From the NCBI GenBank assembly GCA_009103225.1, contig RHPI01001037.1, forward strand, positions 342,028 through 395,353: a DNA stretch of 53,326 bases, written 5' to 3'. Every line of letters starts with the position of its first letter. Within the stretch, counting starts at the first letter, position 1. This DNA comes from Chlorokybus atmophyticus (taxonomy: Eukaryota; Streptophyta; Chlorokybophyceae; Chlorokybales; Chlorokybaceae). A model generated the notes under the pieces. That model was not told where the DNA came from. It did not search any database and was given only the letters and a program-made list of their open reading frames with translations. A program made the translations under genes and the position numbers. Positions 21,624 through 34,040 of this stretch are shown here, in pieces.

Positions 21624-22941
21624 TGCTGTGTGCTCAGTAGTACCTGGCTTGCTGTTGGTGCGAATACCATTGAAGATTGCTGAATGGCCACATGGTGCGA
21701 GCACAAGTCATCAAGTTGTGTACCCAGCTGCAGCTTGTTATATGTCCCAGCTGGCAGCAGCGTGGTTGTCTCTTAATGCCGAGTTCAACTGAGGTTCAGT
21801 CGGTAGCGCCCGACCATGGTCACCAAGGCCTATGGATGCAAACAGGCTCCTGCCCACACCACCACGACGTTGCCACATCAGGTCTCCCTTTGACTTTGTA
21901 CACTCATGGTGCTGCTGCTGTCTTTGCTCAGTTTGAACATCTGCTCGGGTTTGTGTAAAAGTAGTAGGTCATCACTTAAACTGATTACTCGTTCCTTCTG
22001 TGCCTACATGCATTGCTGCGCGTGCTGACTTTGTCATGCGATGCAAGTGCCCCGGTGCAGTGTTGTGTGCCAGCAGCTTACGCTCTGACTTTCAAGTTAC
22101 TTACCAAACAGGTGCGATTGCAAGTTACGTCAGCTCACAATCGCAAGCACAGTTACAGCAGTGTGGAGTCTCCAGTCTCACATTTCCTTCATGTCATGTC
22201 TACTTTACCATAAGTTCTGCTTGTCTTCATGCATCCAGAGTCCACATCGTTGGTCACTCTTTCCAGCTTTGGTTGTATCTGTTCGCGTTATCTAGTGCAT
22301 GCATCCTTCAATTTGTCATTTGGGTGATTCGTAACGTTGTCAGATGCCCTTGGACCTTCCTCCAACTTGTCTCGCATCTGTGTACCCAGACCTGTGTACC
22401 CATTCTGTACCCAACTTGTCAAGCAGTTACTGATGATGATCGTGACTTTTGCTCTTGGTAGCGTGCTTCTGCGGCCGTTTTGGTGTGGGTGTACGATACA
22501 GGTGAACTCCCTTATCACACTGGTCCTCACAGGCAGTAACGGTGCCATGCGGCAACCTCCCCCAAGTTCTGAGGCCCATCCAGTGAAGGCCTTGGAATCC
22601 TCCTAGCACCATCTTGAAGACGATCTGCTCATAGCAGACTGCATACCCGGCCTCCCAACATCTCGCCCTGGAAAGCATTATGCGTGGCAGTTGGGAGCTT
22701 ATCCCAACTGGCAATGTCGGACACCAACATGTAGCTCTTTTGCACACAAGAACCTTGTGGCAGTAGTGTACAGAACAACCGAGGAGTGGCAACTTTGAAA
22801 CCTCGACAAGGCAACGCTTTTACGTTTGAAACCTCGACAAGGCAAGCATTGCGTAGTCTACATGTATTATGCATGTATGCTAAATATACGCTCTTGGGAG
22901 CTACAAGGCATGTTAAGACTGGCCAAGTCGGCCGTCGCCTT
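21624..22941. other. Convergent 3' intergenic region
   Basis: The region lies between the stops of the coiled-coil gene (+) and the BTB gene (-). Open frames here (for example 22000-22461) have no family match and no splice context, and I regard them as chance. It contains a 21-bp direct repeat (listed separately). Confidence 0.5.
22794..22845. repeat. 21-bp direct repeat, 31 bases apart
   Basis: The 21-mer beginning TTTGAAACCTCGACAAG occurs at 22794-22814 and again, identical, at 22825-22845. It is probably a small tandem duplication in the 3' region of the BTB gene. Confidence 0.85.
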
Positions 22942-24152
22942 TCATATGTACAGAGTTGACCTACCACACGTCGTAGTAGTAGTTATTTTGTATGCACACA
23001 ATATAACAGTAGCGCGGGCCGGCAGCAAACACTCAAGGCGCTGTCGTTTGGCAGCAATGCCGTCCTTCAGGACCTCGAAAAGCAGATGTGGAGTGCGCTG
23101 CAGCTCGTTTAACTCGGATCCGTTCTGCACTTGCTCAAAGTGTTCCTGTCAACAGACGGCATTGCCACGGGCATACGCAAGTCAAATGCGAGGGCAATGC
23201 CGTGGCATTCAGATCAATCAGTGCAAGTGAACTGATTGTGAACTGTTATTTAAGCATGCGCATGCACGTACCAGAATGTAACGTAGGGCTGCGGACTTCA
23301 GGTACCACGCTGCGTGCAAGTCTGCGAGTTGCAGCGCTCTGCATGCATTGGTCACCGACAACAACTGCTATCCAGGGAGGAACAGCTGTCAGCAGCAGGC
23401 ACTCAGGTCATCCATCTGGCCAACACAAAGACACCGCACGCACGCACGCACGCACGCACGCATGTGTACATTAGAGTTTAGCCAAGTTGACAGTATGCTT
23501 GAAGGCCAACACGGACTCAATAGGAAAGTCGCTTACCGCAACGAGTTCAAGCTCACAATCGCGCTTGAGCAGCGGGAGAAGGTACTCCTCAGCCGCAGCA
23601 AGCAGTGTGACACACGAGTCAAAGTCCTGCTCACACCACGCGCACAAGCATAAATCATGTACACTTGCTCAGGTATGCTCACCACGCTGCTGCGTGCAAC
23701 TCCAGTGGCATAGTTTCGCATGCTTCAGATTGTCATAGCAACACTCACCTTTGGCACATCGCAGCTATCCGTGTAGATATAGTCCAGTATGCACTCCATG
23801 GTGGCCTTGTCCACGTTGAGCAGCTCTATGGCGGCCGCCTTGCCCTCGCGCATGCTCGTGCTCCTGAACATGCCCGCAAACTTCCCCGACCTGAAAGAAA
23901 ATAGCACCATACACGTGTGAACAATGCATGCAGCTCTGCTCCAGACACACAACACACAAATTGTGTTGGAAAGAAGCTGTGCTAACCTTGCGGCCAGCAC
24001 GGCTTTGTGGGCTTTGAGTCGGTTTCTCTCCGGGCCGCACACCAACTCGACGTCGCACAAGTCGTGCGAGTCCAGCATTGTGGCAAATCTAGGGGCAAAG
24101 TTGACGGCAGCCTCTGCACATACACATACACACCCAGAGACATGGGTGAGCT

Positions 24153-24208
<56 letters not shown>

Positions 24209-24732
24209 CAGGTGCTGGCGCGCACCGTGGGTTCGAGCCATAGCATGGCGTGTCTCACGAGGATGACGTCGTCGGTGCGGACGCGCAGCACCTCCGCCGT
24301 GTCCTCGTCTCCATTCAACGCACCCGCGAATGTGAACGCCAAGCTGGCTGGAACAACGCCGAGCTGCGCATGTGACACGAGTACAATACGCGATTGATTT
24401 ACTGCTCAATGCGTATGCACAGTCCTAGTTAGCACCACCAACGAGTTGTGTGACTCACCTTTGCTGCGTAAGCGTTTCTGACCTTCCGGAACTTTGTGGT
24501 TCTGTTCATCCGGAAATGCAGCTGGTCGTCCCTTCCTTATGCGGCAGATTGTGCCTGTGCAATGTGGGAGAGAGCACATAAAGCAACAGGCGTGCATACG
24601 CATATCGGTGCCTGGCTAATATGTATACACTTCCACCCAACATCACGCACCCCTTTTGTCCAAGAACATGTCTTCTTCAGCCGCGACGTAGAACGTGCAG
24701 CTGGGAAGCACGTCGCTCGCGGGGGCGGGAGG
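22942..24732 (-). CDS. BTB/POZ-domain protein, N-terminus incomplete
   Basis: Probably an adaptor that binds a cullin-3 ubiquitin ligase or self-associates, as most BTB proteins do. Eight exons join in phase: 24732-24651, 24554-24459, 24401-24226, 24111-23987, 23890-23749, 23626-23537, 23367-23272, 23145-22942 (TGA); about 336 residues are covered. The N-terminal third is unfamiliar (CTFYVAAEEDMFLDKRG; EVLRVRTDDVILV). The BTB fold follows with DSHDLCDVELVCG, LKAHKAVLAARS, FAGMF and CILDYIYTDS, then BACK-like helices (LLAAAEEYLLPLLKRDCE; ACRALQLADLHAAWYLKS; FEVLKDGIAAKR). The last residues (ITTTTTCGRSTLYI) look unstructured. The first listed exon follows an AG acceptor and has no ATG, so at least one 5' exon lies upstream, perhaps near 25400. 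The fourth listed exon is preceded by an intron holding the (GT)n tract. Confidence 0.8.
23435..23461. repeat. (ACGC)n microsatellite
   Basis: Six to seven ACGC units lie inside an intron of the BTB gene. Confidence 0.9.
24157..24205. repeat. (GT)n microsatellite in BTB intron
   Basis: An uninterrupted GT run of about 49 bases (AC on the sense strand of the BTB gene) starts about 20 bases after the exon ending at 24226. Long AC tracts near donors can influence splicing and can form Z-DNA. Here it may simply be a hypervariable marker. Confidence 0.95.
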
Positions 24733-25650
24733 CTGCAGGTGTTGTTGAAGCAATGGATGCGGCTGGTGGCGCCCGCCACCAGCCTGCGGTGGCGCCTCGC
24801 CATCTCACAATAACAAGTGCTGCTGCTGGTGGTTGTTGCCGCTTGTTGCAATCGCCTGCTGAGTGTGACAGACTTGCTCAATGCGCAGACAGATCAACGA
24901 ATCGTTTGGTCGGAAGGCTGGAGAGTGGCGATTGATGCAAAGTTGCCCAAAAAAGTTAAGTAGAATGCAAATGTAGCACAACACATTGGTTTGCCGATAG
25001 CGTTATGGAAAGACTTCCGTGCAAGCCCGTGGCTACACGACGCAAAAGAGGTTGAACACGCATGCCGGACAAGTCTGCCTTACAAACCATACGCGGAATG
25101 TGTGTGGTACTACATAGCCGCGCAGGGTATTGCAAGTTTTTTTTTAGGTCTTGAGAGGCACAGAAAGCGGCAACAGAGGCCACACAGCACGCATGCTGGC
25201 TGCTGCCGCATGCCATGCGTGCGTTCACACCTCAGCTTGACAGTACGATGATGATGCAGTTCCTGCCTGGTTGACCCACCACTTCTAAGCGCCGCTGACC
25301 CCAATCTCGGACACAACTTGAACGAAACCAGTCTCGCAGCGAGACACGCCGCCGCCGACGACGCCGCCGCCCCTGTCCAAGACCACACACACCATGGCGC
25401 CAAACAGCCGGGACAGCTTCGAGTGTGCCGGCTGTGCTCAGGAATGATTGATTGATTGATTCACTGCGTTGATGAATCAGATGGAGGCTCTGCACGATTC
25501 ATTCACTCATCTTGTGACTGACTCTCTGAACCACCGACTTGGAAAAGAACACCTCAGCCGTGATCCAGTGAATTACGAATTAGGGTTTGTCAGCGATTTG
25601 CGTGTCACGTGCGCGGGAGCCAGTTCCTGCCACGTGGCAGAGGCCGCCCC
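24733..25650. other. Shared 5' region of BTB (-) and C-T-F (+) genes
   Basis: The region should contain the missing first exon(s) of the BTB gene and the promoters of both divergent genes. A candidate leftward start lies at 25403 or 25391 (MAPWCVW or MVCVVLDRG, in two frames). I could not choose between them because the donor is ambiguous. A small tandem repeat, ATTG x4, lies at about 25447-25460. Confidence 0.45.
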
Positions 25651-28600
25651 ATGGCGTCGCCGCCCCCGACGGCGGGGTGGACCAGGGGCGGCCGTGGTGG
25701 AGGCGTGGACATCGCGCAGGTGGAGGCCGACATAGCCCTGTGCGAGCGCCTGCTCGCCCGGGACCTCTTCACCGTCGCCGCCCTGCGCAAGGGGGACCCT
25801 GTCATTGCAGCACCTCGCCTGGCGCAGCGTCATGACGACATCCCCGCCGCCGGCCCTGCCGCCTACAACGACGACGGCGACAAGGATACCTTCTTCTCGC
25901 GTCCCGAGCTGCGCCATGACGCCAGCTACACCACAGAGGAAGATTGTCATTATGGTAACGGCTGCAACTCGGAGGAGCGGGATGATGGTTATGGCGATGA
26001 TGAGCATGGGCATGGGCACGAGTATGAGGACGCCAGCCATACAGCCATCACCCAAGACGACTACTACCACGAGGTGGAGAAAACGGCGCAAGTGAAGAAA
26101 GAGGAGGAGGACGTTGGCTATGTCGCGGCCGCGTGGCGAAAGCCTGTCCCTGCTGAGGAGATTGCTTGCCTGCCGGTGAGTGCGCGATCGCCCGCGGTTT
26201 GGGACATGTCATGGTTGGTCACGTTTACCCACACGCACGCGCTTCACAGCACGCTGTGAAGCGCGTGCGTGTGAGTAAGCGTGACCAACTGCATGCGCAT
26301 GTCATGTTCACTCCATGTCAGAGCAGTGCTGTGTGTGCTGCGTGATGGTGCTATCCAGTTGTCATGGTGTCCCGGTGTTGATTGCATCATCATTGGCGTA
26401 CAAACGAGTCCAAGTACAACAGCGTGTGTGAGAGCAGCACTCGCGATGAAGTTCTACTCAGTGCCTTGTCTGTGTGCCACACTGAAGCGCTTGACTCGAT
26501 GTTGATGAGTGTCCGCTACCTGTGCAACCAGGACGACCGCAAACAGCGGCTCGAACAGCAGCTCGAATCCGAGCGCAGCCACCGCCAGAGCACCGCACGC
26601 GCTCAACCCCTCGCCTGGCAGCCGCACGCCTCCGACGCTATCGCCGGCTCGAGCGGATACACCAACTTTGATGCCGAGGAGTATGTGCAACATGATGGTG
26701 ACGATAGTGACGACAACCACACGCCGGTGCCATCGACTTCAGGCTCCGTCAGCAGTGTGCGGAGCATTGCGAGGAGTGATAGTGACGATCGCACGCGAGA
26801 GAGAAGCAAGCGCAAGTCGGTGCACTGGAGCCCAAGCACGCGGTCCACACTCGTGCGGCCGTCGAGTGCACCCAACCAATATACCCACTCCCAAGGTGGG
26901 TTGATGCTGTTGTTGCTGTGGTTGTCGTAATTGTTGTTGCCATCACCACTGTGAGCTCTTCTTCCTTCGCAGCCAAGGCGAGTACACGTCGAACCACCGT
27001 GCCCGCGGCCTTTCACCTCAGCGAGCCCTCCGGCCGCGTGACAAAGGACTCCATCACACGGGAGGTTGAGGCTAGGCTGCACGCAGAATGCACATTCACC
27101 CCATCAGTGCACAAGACAAAACACGCCACCACACACACACACTCTCTGCTGCCTCTCTCGCCGTCGGAGCGGTTGGCTCGCCTCGCACGGCCCCGCACGG
27201 CCGCCAGCAGACGGGAGGACATCGACAGCGTTGATGGTGTTGATGTGGATGCGATGGAGTGCACATTCAGGCCGCGCACGGGAAGGCCGCCGAAGAACCG
27301 CCCCGACGACGGCCTCAGAGTCGAGGAAAGACTACTCAAGGACCTCGCCGTCAAGCGCGCCGTCATGGAGGTGGCCGCGCGCACGCGCGAGGAGAAAGAA
27401 CTCGCCGAATGCACATTTCGACCAGAGGTAGGGTACATACACACATGTACGCACGCTGTTGTGATATACCATCTCATACTCATGTCACACAAACGTTGTC
27501 ATCCAGGTTTCATGTGCATCGGCGGTTCTTGTGGATGCCAACCGGACTCCCGTGCACTTGCGTGCGAAGGATGACCACAACAAGAAGGAGGGGAAAAAGA
27601 GGAGGAGTGGCCAGAGGGGTGAAGTTGGGGATGTGGATGAGGAAGTGGACTTCACGTTCGAGCCGCGCATCAGCGAGGTGTCCCGGCTGATGGCCGAGCT
27701 GCGGGCCGCATCGGATGGCGGGGACAGGCCGCCGCTGGACGAGCCCATGCAAAGCTGGCGGAACCGCGTCGCGGCGAGAGGAGGAGAAGCAACGTCACCA
27801 ACGGCAGAAGAGTGCACGTTCGCGCCGGCCATCAACCCAACGTCAGAACGCTTAGTGACAGGTACGCTCACAATCAGTCTGTTTTGAGCTGCTGTGCATG
27901 CGCAGTCAGCACGCATCACAGTAGTCACTATGTGAAGGCCACATACAACTGAGATGCATGTGCGTGCGTGCCTACATGCGTCTGTGTTCACTTGATGCAT
28001 ACACGTGTACAGTACATGTGCGTTATGCCCATTGCTCAGACACCTATGACGTGCAAGTGTCTAAACGTGTCCACGTGCAGCCGTGTTTGAGAGTGAAGAC
28101 TTTTTGTCTCGGCAACGGGCATTCGAGGTTAGAAGACGGCACAACACGAGGGTGCTGGAGTCCGTTGCCGCTGCCGACTGCACATTCTCACCAAGCGTGA
28201 GCCCTTCACGCCGTCGGGACACGCCACCCAACACCACAGCGAAATCGCATGGCATAGAGGAGGAGTCCCCTCCCCCCTCGTCTACACGCAGGGAGAGGCG
28301 AATGTCGATTGTGCAAGCCGAGCAGGACTCGCAGCTGACGTTCCGACCCCACATCACGCCCAACTCCAAAAAGATGAACGTGTGCCGCCAAGCACTTACT
28401 GCGGTGAGAGTCGCAGTTGTGGGTGTATGTTGGCCTGCAAGTTGAACACGTCGCTGTTGTTGTTATGTTCAGAGGAGTGATGGGAGGAGATTGAGGCCGG
28501 ACGTGCAGCAGGTGATGCAACTCATGTTCGAGGTGATGCTGCTAAACATGCGCCCAAAGCGTGAGGCCACTTAGCTACACATACCCACCCAATACATGTG

Positions 28601-29359
28601 TGCTGCTATGCAGGCCAGCTGCACATTTCAACCCAAGACTTGTAAATACAGCTCCCCGGGCGGTGGCGAGCCCGTGCACAGGCTGCAGGTGCACATCGCG
28701 GACACGGACTCGCTGATGGAACGCATTGAAGACTACCGCAAGTGAGTGACTGCATCACTACAACTTGGAACCTAGCAAGTGTCTCTTTGATGTTAGTGGC
28801 GATAGAGTGTGAGTCATGTTTGCGGTTGCAATCACAGGGTTAAAGAGGCCCACATGCAAGCGTGCAAGGAGGTCCAGATGCGCGTTGCCGTGGAGCAGTG
28901 TACGTTCGCACCCAAGATCAAAGGCGAGACACCCGACACGACAAAACCGGTGGTTGTGGCCGGCCTGGACCGCTACCTCGAGCTTGTGGACATGGCAAAC
29001 AAGCAGCACGACGCAAAGGCCGAGCGCACAGCAAAAGCGTTCAGGCTCAATCCCCCTTCCCCTCACAGGTGTGTGTGGCATCAGTCAACACTCATCACCA
29101 CCACCCACATGAACAACCAACCCACGAGTGAGTGTGCTTTCTCTCTCTCAGGCCGAGCGTGACTCTCCCGCAGCCATTCAGTTTTCATGATCGGAACTGC
29201 GAGCGTCTGGCGGGGCTCGCGGCGAAGGTGCACGCGATGCGGGAGGGGTATCAGGCCAAGCAGTGCACGTTCAAGCCCGCGCTCAACCAAGCCGTCCACG
29301 AGAGGGTTGAGAGGATACTCAAGGAAGCGCGAGACGGGGAGGAGGGGATTGGAGTATAG
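25651..29359 (+). CDS. Ten-repeat 'CTFxP' motif protein, possibly ciliary
   Basis: Nine exons join in phase: 25651-26175, 26532-26895, 26973-27427, 27507-27861, 28081-28403, 28473-28532, 28614-28741, 28838-29068, 29152-29359 (TAG); about 882 residues. A short block of the form [ED/Q/S]CTF-x-P-x-[IVTL] recurs ten times, near nucleotides 27089, 27260, 27409, 27650, 27812, 28179, 28335, 28617, 28899 and 29264. Examples are ECTFTPSV, ECTFAPAI, QCTFAPKI and QCTFKPAL; two copies lack the Cys (DFTFEPRI, QLTFRPHI). Charged helices separate the copies. The N-terminal quarter is acidic and His/Tyr-rich with a Lys/Glu segment. From memory, proteins with such repeats occur in flagellated protists and green algae, so a structural role in cilia is plausible but not shown. 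Exon 2 could start earlier (near 26396), because the frame is open there. Confidence 0.78.
26216..26287. repeat. 34-bp nearly perfect hairpin in first intron
   Basis: The arm at 26216-26249 is the reverse complement of the arm at 26254-26287 with two mismatches in 34 positions and only a 4-base loop (CACG). It lies about 40 bases after the donor of the first intron of the C-T-F repeat gene. It has the same layout as the hairpin in AGPase intron 1 but an unrelated sequence. Confidence 0.85.
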
Positions 29360-31670
29360 ACGCAGTGTTGGGGTGTTGTGATGTTGGTTGGCAGAGTCGG
29401 TGCAAGTGAGGTGGAGTACATGTGACGCTGTCAGTAACTGTGTATAACAGATTATCAAGGTTGTAGCCATTCATCATAGCCCGTAACTAGATAGATACAT
29501 CCACCCTTCTTTGGCGAATGTAGATATAAAAGCCGTGTGCACAGAATGGCGCGCGCGCGCACGCGCACGCACGCACCTGCAGGCACAGGGCATACCAACA
29601 CAAGATCCGTGATTTGAAGCAGGGGGGCACGTGAGGGGCAACAGTAGGCGGAGGAGACTCAAGCAAGGAGAAACACATTGATCAACCAGTCTGGATGCCC
29701 TGAAGCCATCAACCTCTTGATCCATTGAGTAATGCAAATCAGCTGAAACTCGCAGCGATTGCACTATTAGCACACGGTATGCCAGCCCAAGTGCATTCAG
29801 CTACAACCACGTACGGGCTGCCTACATCTGCCTGCTGCTCGCAACCACTCATGCATGCACGCGTGCGCATGGCACAACAATGCAAATGCGCACAAACTCA
29901 CATACAAGCTCATGCACGCAAGGGAGGGCACAGAGACAACAAATGATGTGTACATAGGGGCGAAAGTTGCTCCCATGTCAATCAGTTAAATTCACCGCTG
30001 CAGGTGGTCCGGTTGTCCATATCCTCTGCCTCAGCTTGCTGCCACTACTGCACGCACTTGCACGCATACGCATGCACGTGGTGTAGTGGTGGGCTAGGTA
30101 GCTTGCATTGAGCTGAGCATCTGTCAGATACACCCCCCGGCCAAATTGTAGACCTAATTCCGTTGCGTTCCTACTTTGCATATGTTTTATATACTATTGC
30201 ATGTACTATGATACCGTATACAATTCAAACGCGCATTGCTCCTTAACGGACATGCGTTGCTACACATGTACATCGCAATGTTAGCGGAGCTACATTGTAT
30301 GACGTTACATCCCTAAACATGGTGGACCATATGCTTAAGCCTAATTCTCGCTAAAGAGGTGACTTTCCCAACGTTTCGGAAATTGTGCATTAGGTGTCAA
30401 GTGCCAATGGCTATGAATTTGTCTTTTATGGACGTCATGTTGTTTTCTTTGAAACGACACAACCATCTCCTCATGAACCAATTTGAGGATGTTGCATAAA
30501 TCATAGGACATTGACGGGATGAGAATACAAGCAAACATCTCAACTCAAAATGAGACCAAAAACATTACTCACCAACCGGACAACACATGTATACACTTCA
30601 ACAAAATAAGCTCAACCATGCATGACATCAGCGGCAGGGCAGCGAAAAGCTTTAGCTACAGAGTCGTGGAGGAGCGGAGCATATGGCAAAGTAAAGCATG
30701 AACTCGTGTTGTGGTGATTGCCTTGCATGCTACCATCTGAGCTTTACACAATGAATACAATCGAGGCTTCCCAATGACATGTTGCACATGTTGCATATGC
30801 TTGATGGCCCTAAGTACAAGATTAACAACTGTTAACTGGTATTGTCTTATAAGTGTGTGCCATAACATATGGCCCCAAAAGAGTATCAGAATTATTGTAA
30901 CGTTGGTGTAAATGTATTACACAATACACATATAAACGCTTTTATGCGTTTAATCAACCATGTAACATGGTTTGGTGCAACATGTTACATGTTACGGTTT
31001 GACTCAGTTTATATCCAGATGCACATGATTATCCAACCACTATGCAACTTTGAAGGCATTAAGATAACTTGCGAATAACAAGACATCTGCGTAACATTAT
31101 AACGTGATAATGTATGGTAAGCTTACCATTTTCCATCTTATGAGGTATTACGTGATGAATTGTTTACGATGTTACAAATGTACGAATGGCAAAGGATTGT
31201 CGGGTGGAGACATCAATCTATCTTGTACAACCACACAACACTTTCTCGTCAGTTGCTTTATAGTGCAGAGCCGTGTTGTCACTCGCTTCGGCCAAAGGCA
31301 CAGTTGTTGCATGTACACTTTACAATCCAGAGCCACTCATGGACTATTAGTTCAGAACTACAACCTGCCCATGAATCATGGGGGGGGCAGCCATGATGCC
31401 ATCAACCAGCTTCCCCCGAATGCGTTCCGTTTCTCAAGCTGACTCAGCGCAATGGCTTGCGCACTTGGGCAGGGCAGGCTGCTAAGCTGATTGGCATTCC
31501 GCGTTCTTTTGTCAGCTAGGCGCCACTTCTGCAACTGCGTTTTCCCCAAGCACATTGCCAAGCACGTCGGTGGCCTCGTCCTGCGCCGGGAGCAACGCCC
31601 CCCCTCGTCGCTCGCGGCAACGCAGCACTTTCGCTCCCCCCGGGACGCCCAGGGGATAACCACCACGGCG
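29360..31670. other. Gene-free, partly AT-rich stretch
   Basis: About 2.3 kb without a gene that I can support. It begins with the 3' region of the C-T-F gene. At 29551-29576 there is an alternating GC/AC tract. From about 30180 to 31200 the DNA becomes AT-rich and resembles the stretches around the retrotransposon. An 11-bp perfect inverted repeat (CATGTAACATG / CATGTTACATG) lies at about 30959-30991. Open frames here are short and have no family. Confidence 0.5.
29551..29576. repeat. (GC)n/(AC)n alternating purine-pyrimidine tract
   Basis: Alternating GCGCGCGCGCACGCGCAC... over about 26 bases, capable of forming Z-DNA, in the 3' region of the C-T-F repeat gene. Confidence 0.85.
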
Positions 31671-32824
31671 ATGGCGGCAGCGAACACGGTGCGCGGGGGC
31701 AGGGGTGAATGGCTTGCTTGCCAGTTCGGCATGCCGGGCCAGGCCTTGCATGAGTGGTGTTGAGTAGTGTGTACGCAGAGTAGAGACAAACCGTTTGTGT
31801 ACATTGCCCTCTTCTCGCTCACTCTCGTTCTCATCTCGTGCTCAGAAGTTGCCGTACCCGCCTCCTCAGCAGCAGCTTGGTCCGTCTCAAGCGCCTGCTC
31901 GAGCCGGCGGCGTTCCAAACCTGCAGCCGCAACCCTCGCACCAGACCGTCGCTCTGTCGGTGCTGGGCGGCAAGCACGACCAGGTGAGACCAAACACTGC
32001 GTGCTGTGTGGTTGTCAGGGAATGCGCTTGATTGCGGCAATGCTCTATGCATTTCGCAGCAGTTGCAGCTACATGCAGTGTGGCAGTGTACCATACAACC
32101 TGCAGTGTGATGGTTTGAACAGCAACATCAATCCAACCATGCGTTTGCCAATTCAGGTGCTGTATGACATCAAGCCCGCGGCCATCCAAAGGTGGTGGCA
32201 GTGCCTGCTGTCAATACTGACCCTCGGCCTGTTCTGGCTGCTGCTGTGGGTAGCACGCTGCCACACACGTTACGTCATCACCTCAGGTCAGTACAACCAA
32301 TCCCACTCGCAATGAGCAGACGGCACACGCAGAAGAAGTACCCAATCGCTACCTGTGTCTCCGCACTTGATGCTTGTATAGATTGTTTTGTATTCATTCT
32401 GTCTTCTAGGATGCAGCTGTCAGGCAAGAGAATGCTTCATGTCGCCTGCGACGTCATGCATTGATGAAATGTGTTCGCTAACCGTCGCAGAACGCGTGGA
32501 AGTCTCGATGGGGTCGTGCGTCCGCAGGAGAAAAAGCTACGAACTGCACCGCATTTATGAAGTGGAGGTGAGCAGGGCTGAGTCGTGGTATGGTACGGTA
32601 TGACAAGTAGCTGTGAAGTGAGTGAAACTGACTGTCAAGCATTACGTACTTGCGTGTGGTGCCAGCTGGTGGAGCCGTGCGAGATGATGTGTTGCGGTGC
32701 GGGCAACATCAAGATGAAGCTCCGGGGCGGACACGACTCCGAGACCGAGCTCGAACTGCGCGGGGTCACACAAGTATCACAAGTGTATGAAGCGCTGCGG
32801 GCTGTCGCGTCCCGCAACAGTTAG
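31671..32824 (+). CDS. Membrane protein with C-terminal PH-like domain
   Basis: A predicted peripheral-loop membrane protein. Exons 31846-31983, 32157-32286, 32491-32567 and 32666-32824 (TAG) join in phase. A first exon probably starts at ATG 31671 (MAAANTVRGGRGEW), but its donor is not resolved. The order is: a Pro/Gln-rich disordered segment (KLPYPPPQQQLGPS), then a hydrophobic helix (CLLSILTLGLFWLLLWVARC) and then beta-strand-rich sequence. That last part (RVEVSMGSCVRRRKSYELHR; NIKMKLRGG; ELELRGVTQVSQVYEALRAV) has the strand pattern and final amphipathic helix of a bacterial-PH (bPH)-type fold. Such proteins sit on membranes through the helix and bind lipid or protein with the PH fold. About 140 residues are covered from exon 2. 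The exact family is not assigned. Confidence 0.6.
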
Positions 32825-34040
32825 CAGATGCATCCGAACACAGGCTGCGTGGCTCAGGTGGGGACGCCAGCGTCACACCTGGGCTTACCTCTGCTGCTTT
32901 ACTTCTGTACATACTTCATGCCCAATCTTGCACACATCCTGAGCTATCTCATTGTCTGCCATCAGTAATGAGTTCAGCACGCTGCCGCCCTGGTGCAACT
33001 TGCCAATGGCACTACTAGATTCAGTAAGGTACTTAGTTTTTGCACTGTTCTCTTGCAACTTGCATGATTTCCCCATTCGGGTTCTGCAGGGCGAGTCCCC
33101 TTTTTGGGGTGGTAATGTGGTGTGGGGTGGGTGCTGGTTTTTAGATAGTTGCTCGGCGACGTTGCAGCGTGGAATGGCCTTCTTGCAGAGTTTGTATGCT
33201 ATCATGTATATATGCGTAACGGCATGCGACTCAGCAATTGTTTTGTTTCATGGGTAAGACAACTTCTACTATAGAGAAGGGTTGAAGAGGAGAAGCTATC
33301 ACATAGCTTGGTGGTGTTAGGTGAGTGTGCGCGTGTGCACTGACCCAAATCATAACTAGGTGTGTGTGGCTAAAGTTGTGTGCCTGCGACTGTGTGTTTG
33401 TGTGTGATAGTTGTTGTGTGAGTTGTAAACCTTGCTGCTTGTGATGATGCATTAGTCATTGTAAGCATGATCACGTGCAAAGCGCAATCAACTTGCATGT
33501 GCTTTAAAGCCACACAAACTCTATCATGGATTCACAAGCATTCAAACATACTATACGGCCATGCCTATCCTTGTACACCAACATGCACGCACATCACTGT
33601 GCGGTAACTACGCGCATGCGTCTAATGGGTTGAAGGGCAGTTGCGAAGCTAGGTAGGTGGGTGCTGTGACTGCTATACGCAAAAAGAAATGCTATAGCCC
33701 GGGAGTGGCTGTGATGTGTAAACCTTGTAGTGTACAAAAGATTTCATGCTGCATATGTGCTTATATGTCCTATGCATGTGTCGCGCTGGCAAAATGGCAA
33801 AAGCAGCTGCTTCGTACTTTTTAGACACGCAAGTCCAGATAGAGCAGCAGCTCTGAGTGTGGCGTGCTTCACCCACCACGTGGCAACCAGTAGACACACT
33901 AGAATACATCAGCACGGCACGAATGGGTGCCCAAGTCTGGTCTACACCACGCTGCAGCTTGGCCAAGCGCAAACCTAACATTACAAACTGTCACAGTAGC
34001 AAGCCATACACTTAATTTATTCTACTGCTACAGCATTCTA
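32825..34040. other. Convergent intergenic region
   Basis: About 1.2 kb between the stop of the PH-like gene (+) and the stop of the BAR gene (-). I see no coding sequence, RNA gene or notable repeat here; it should hold both 3' ends. Confidence 0.5.

Noticed and set aside
24229-24245. tRNA-like TTCGA loop sequence
   Set aside because: GGTTCGA-like bases lie inside a BTB exon and no cloverleaf can be drawn around them.
33000-34000. Small open frames between the PH-like and BAR genes
   Set aside because: No recognisable domains, no consistent splice signals; treated as intergenic.
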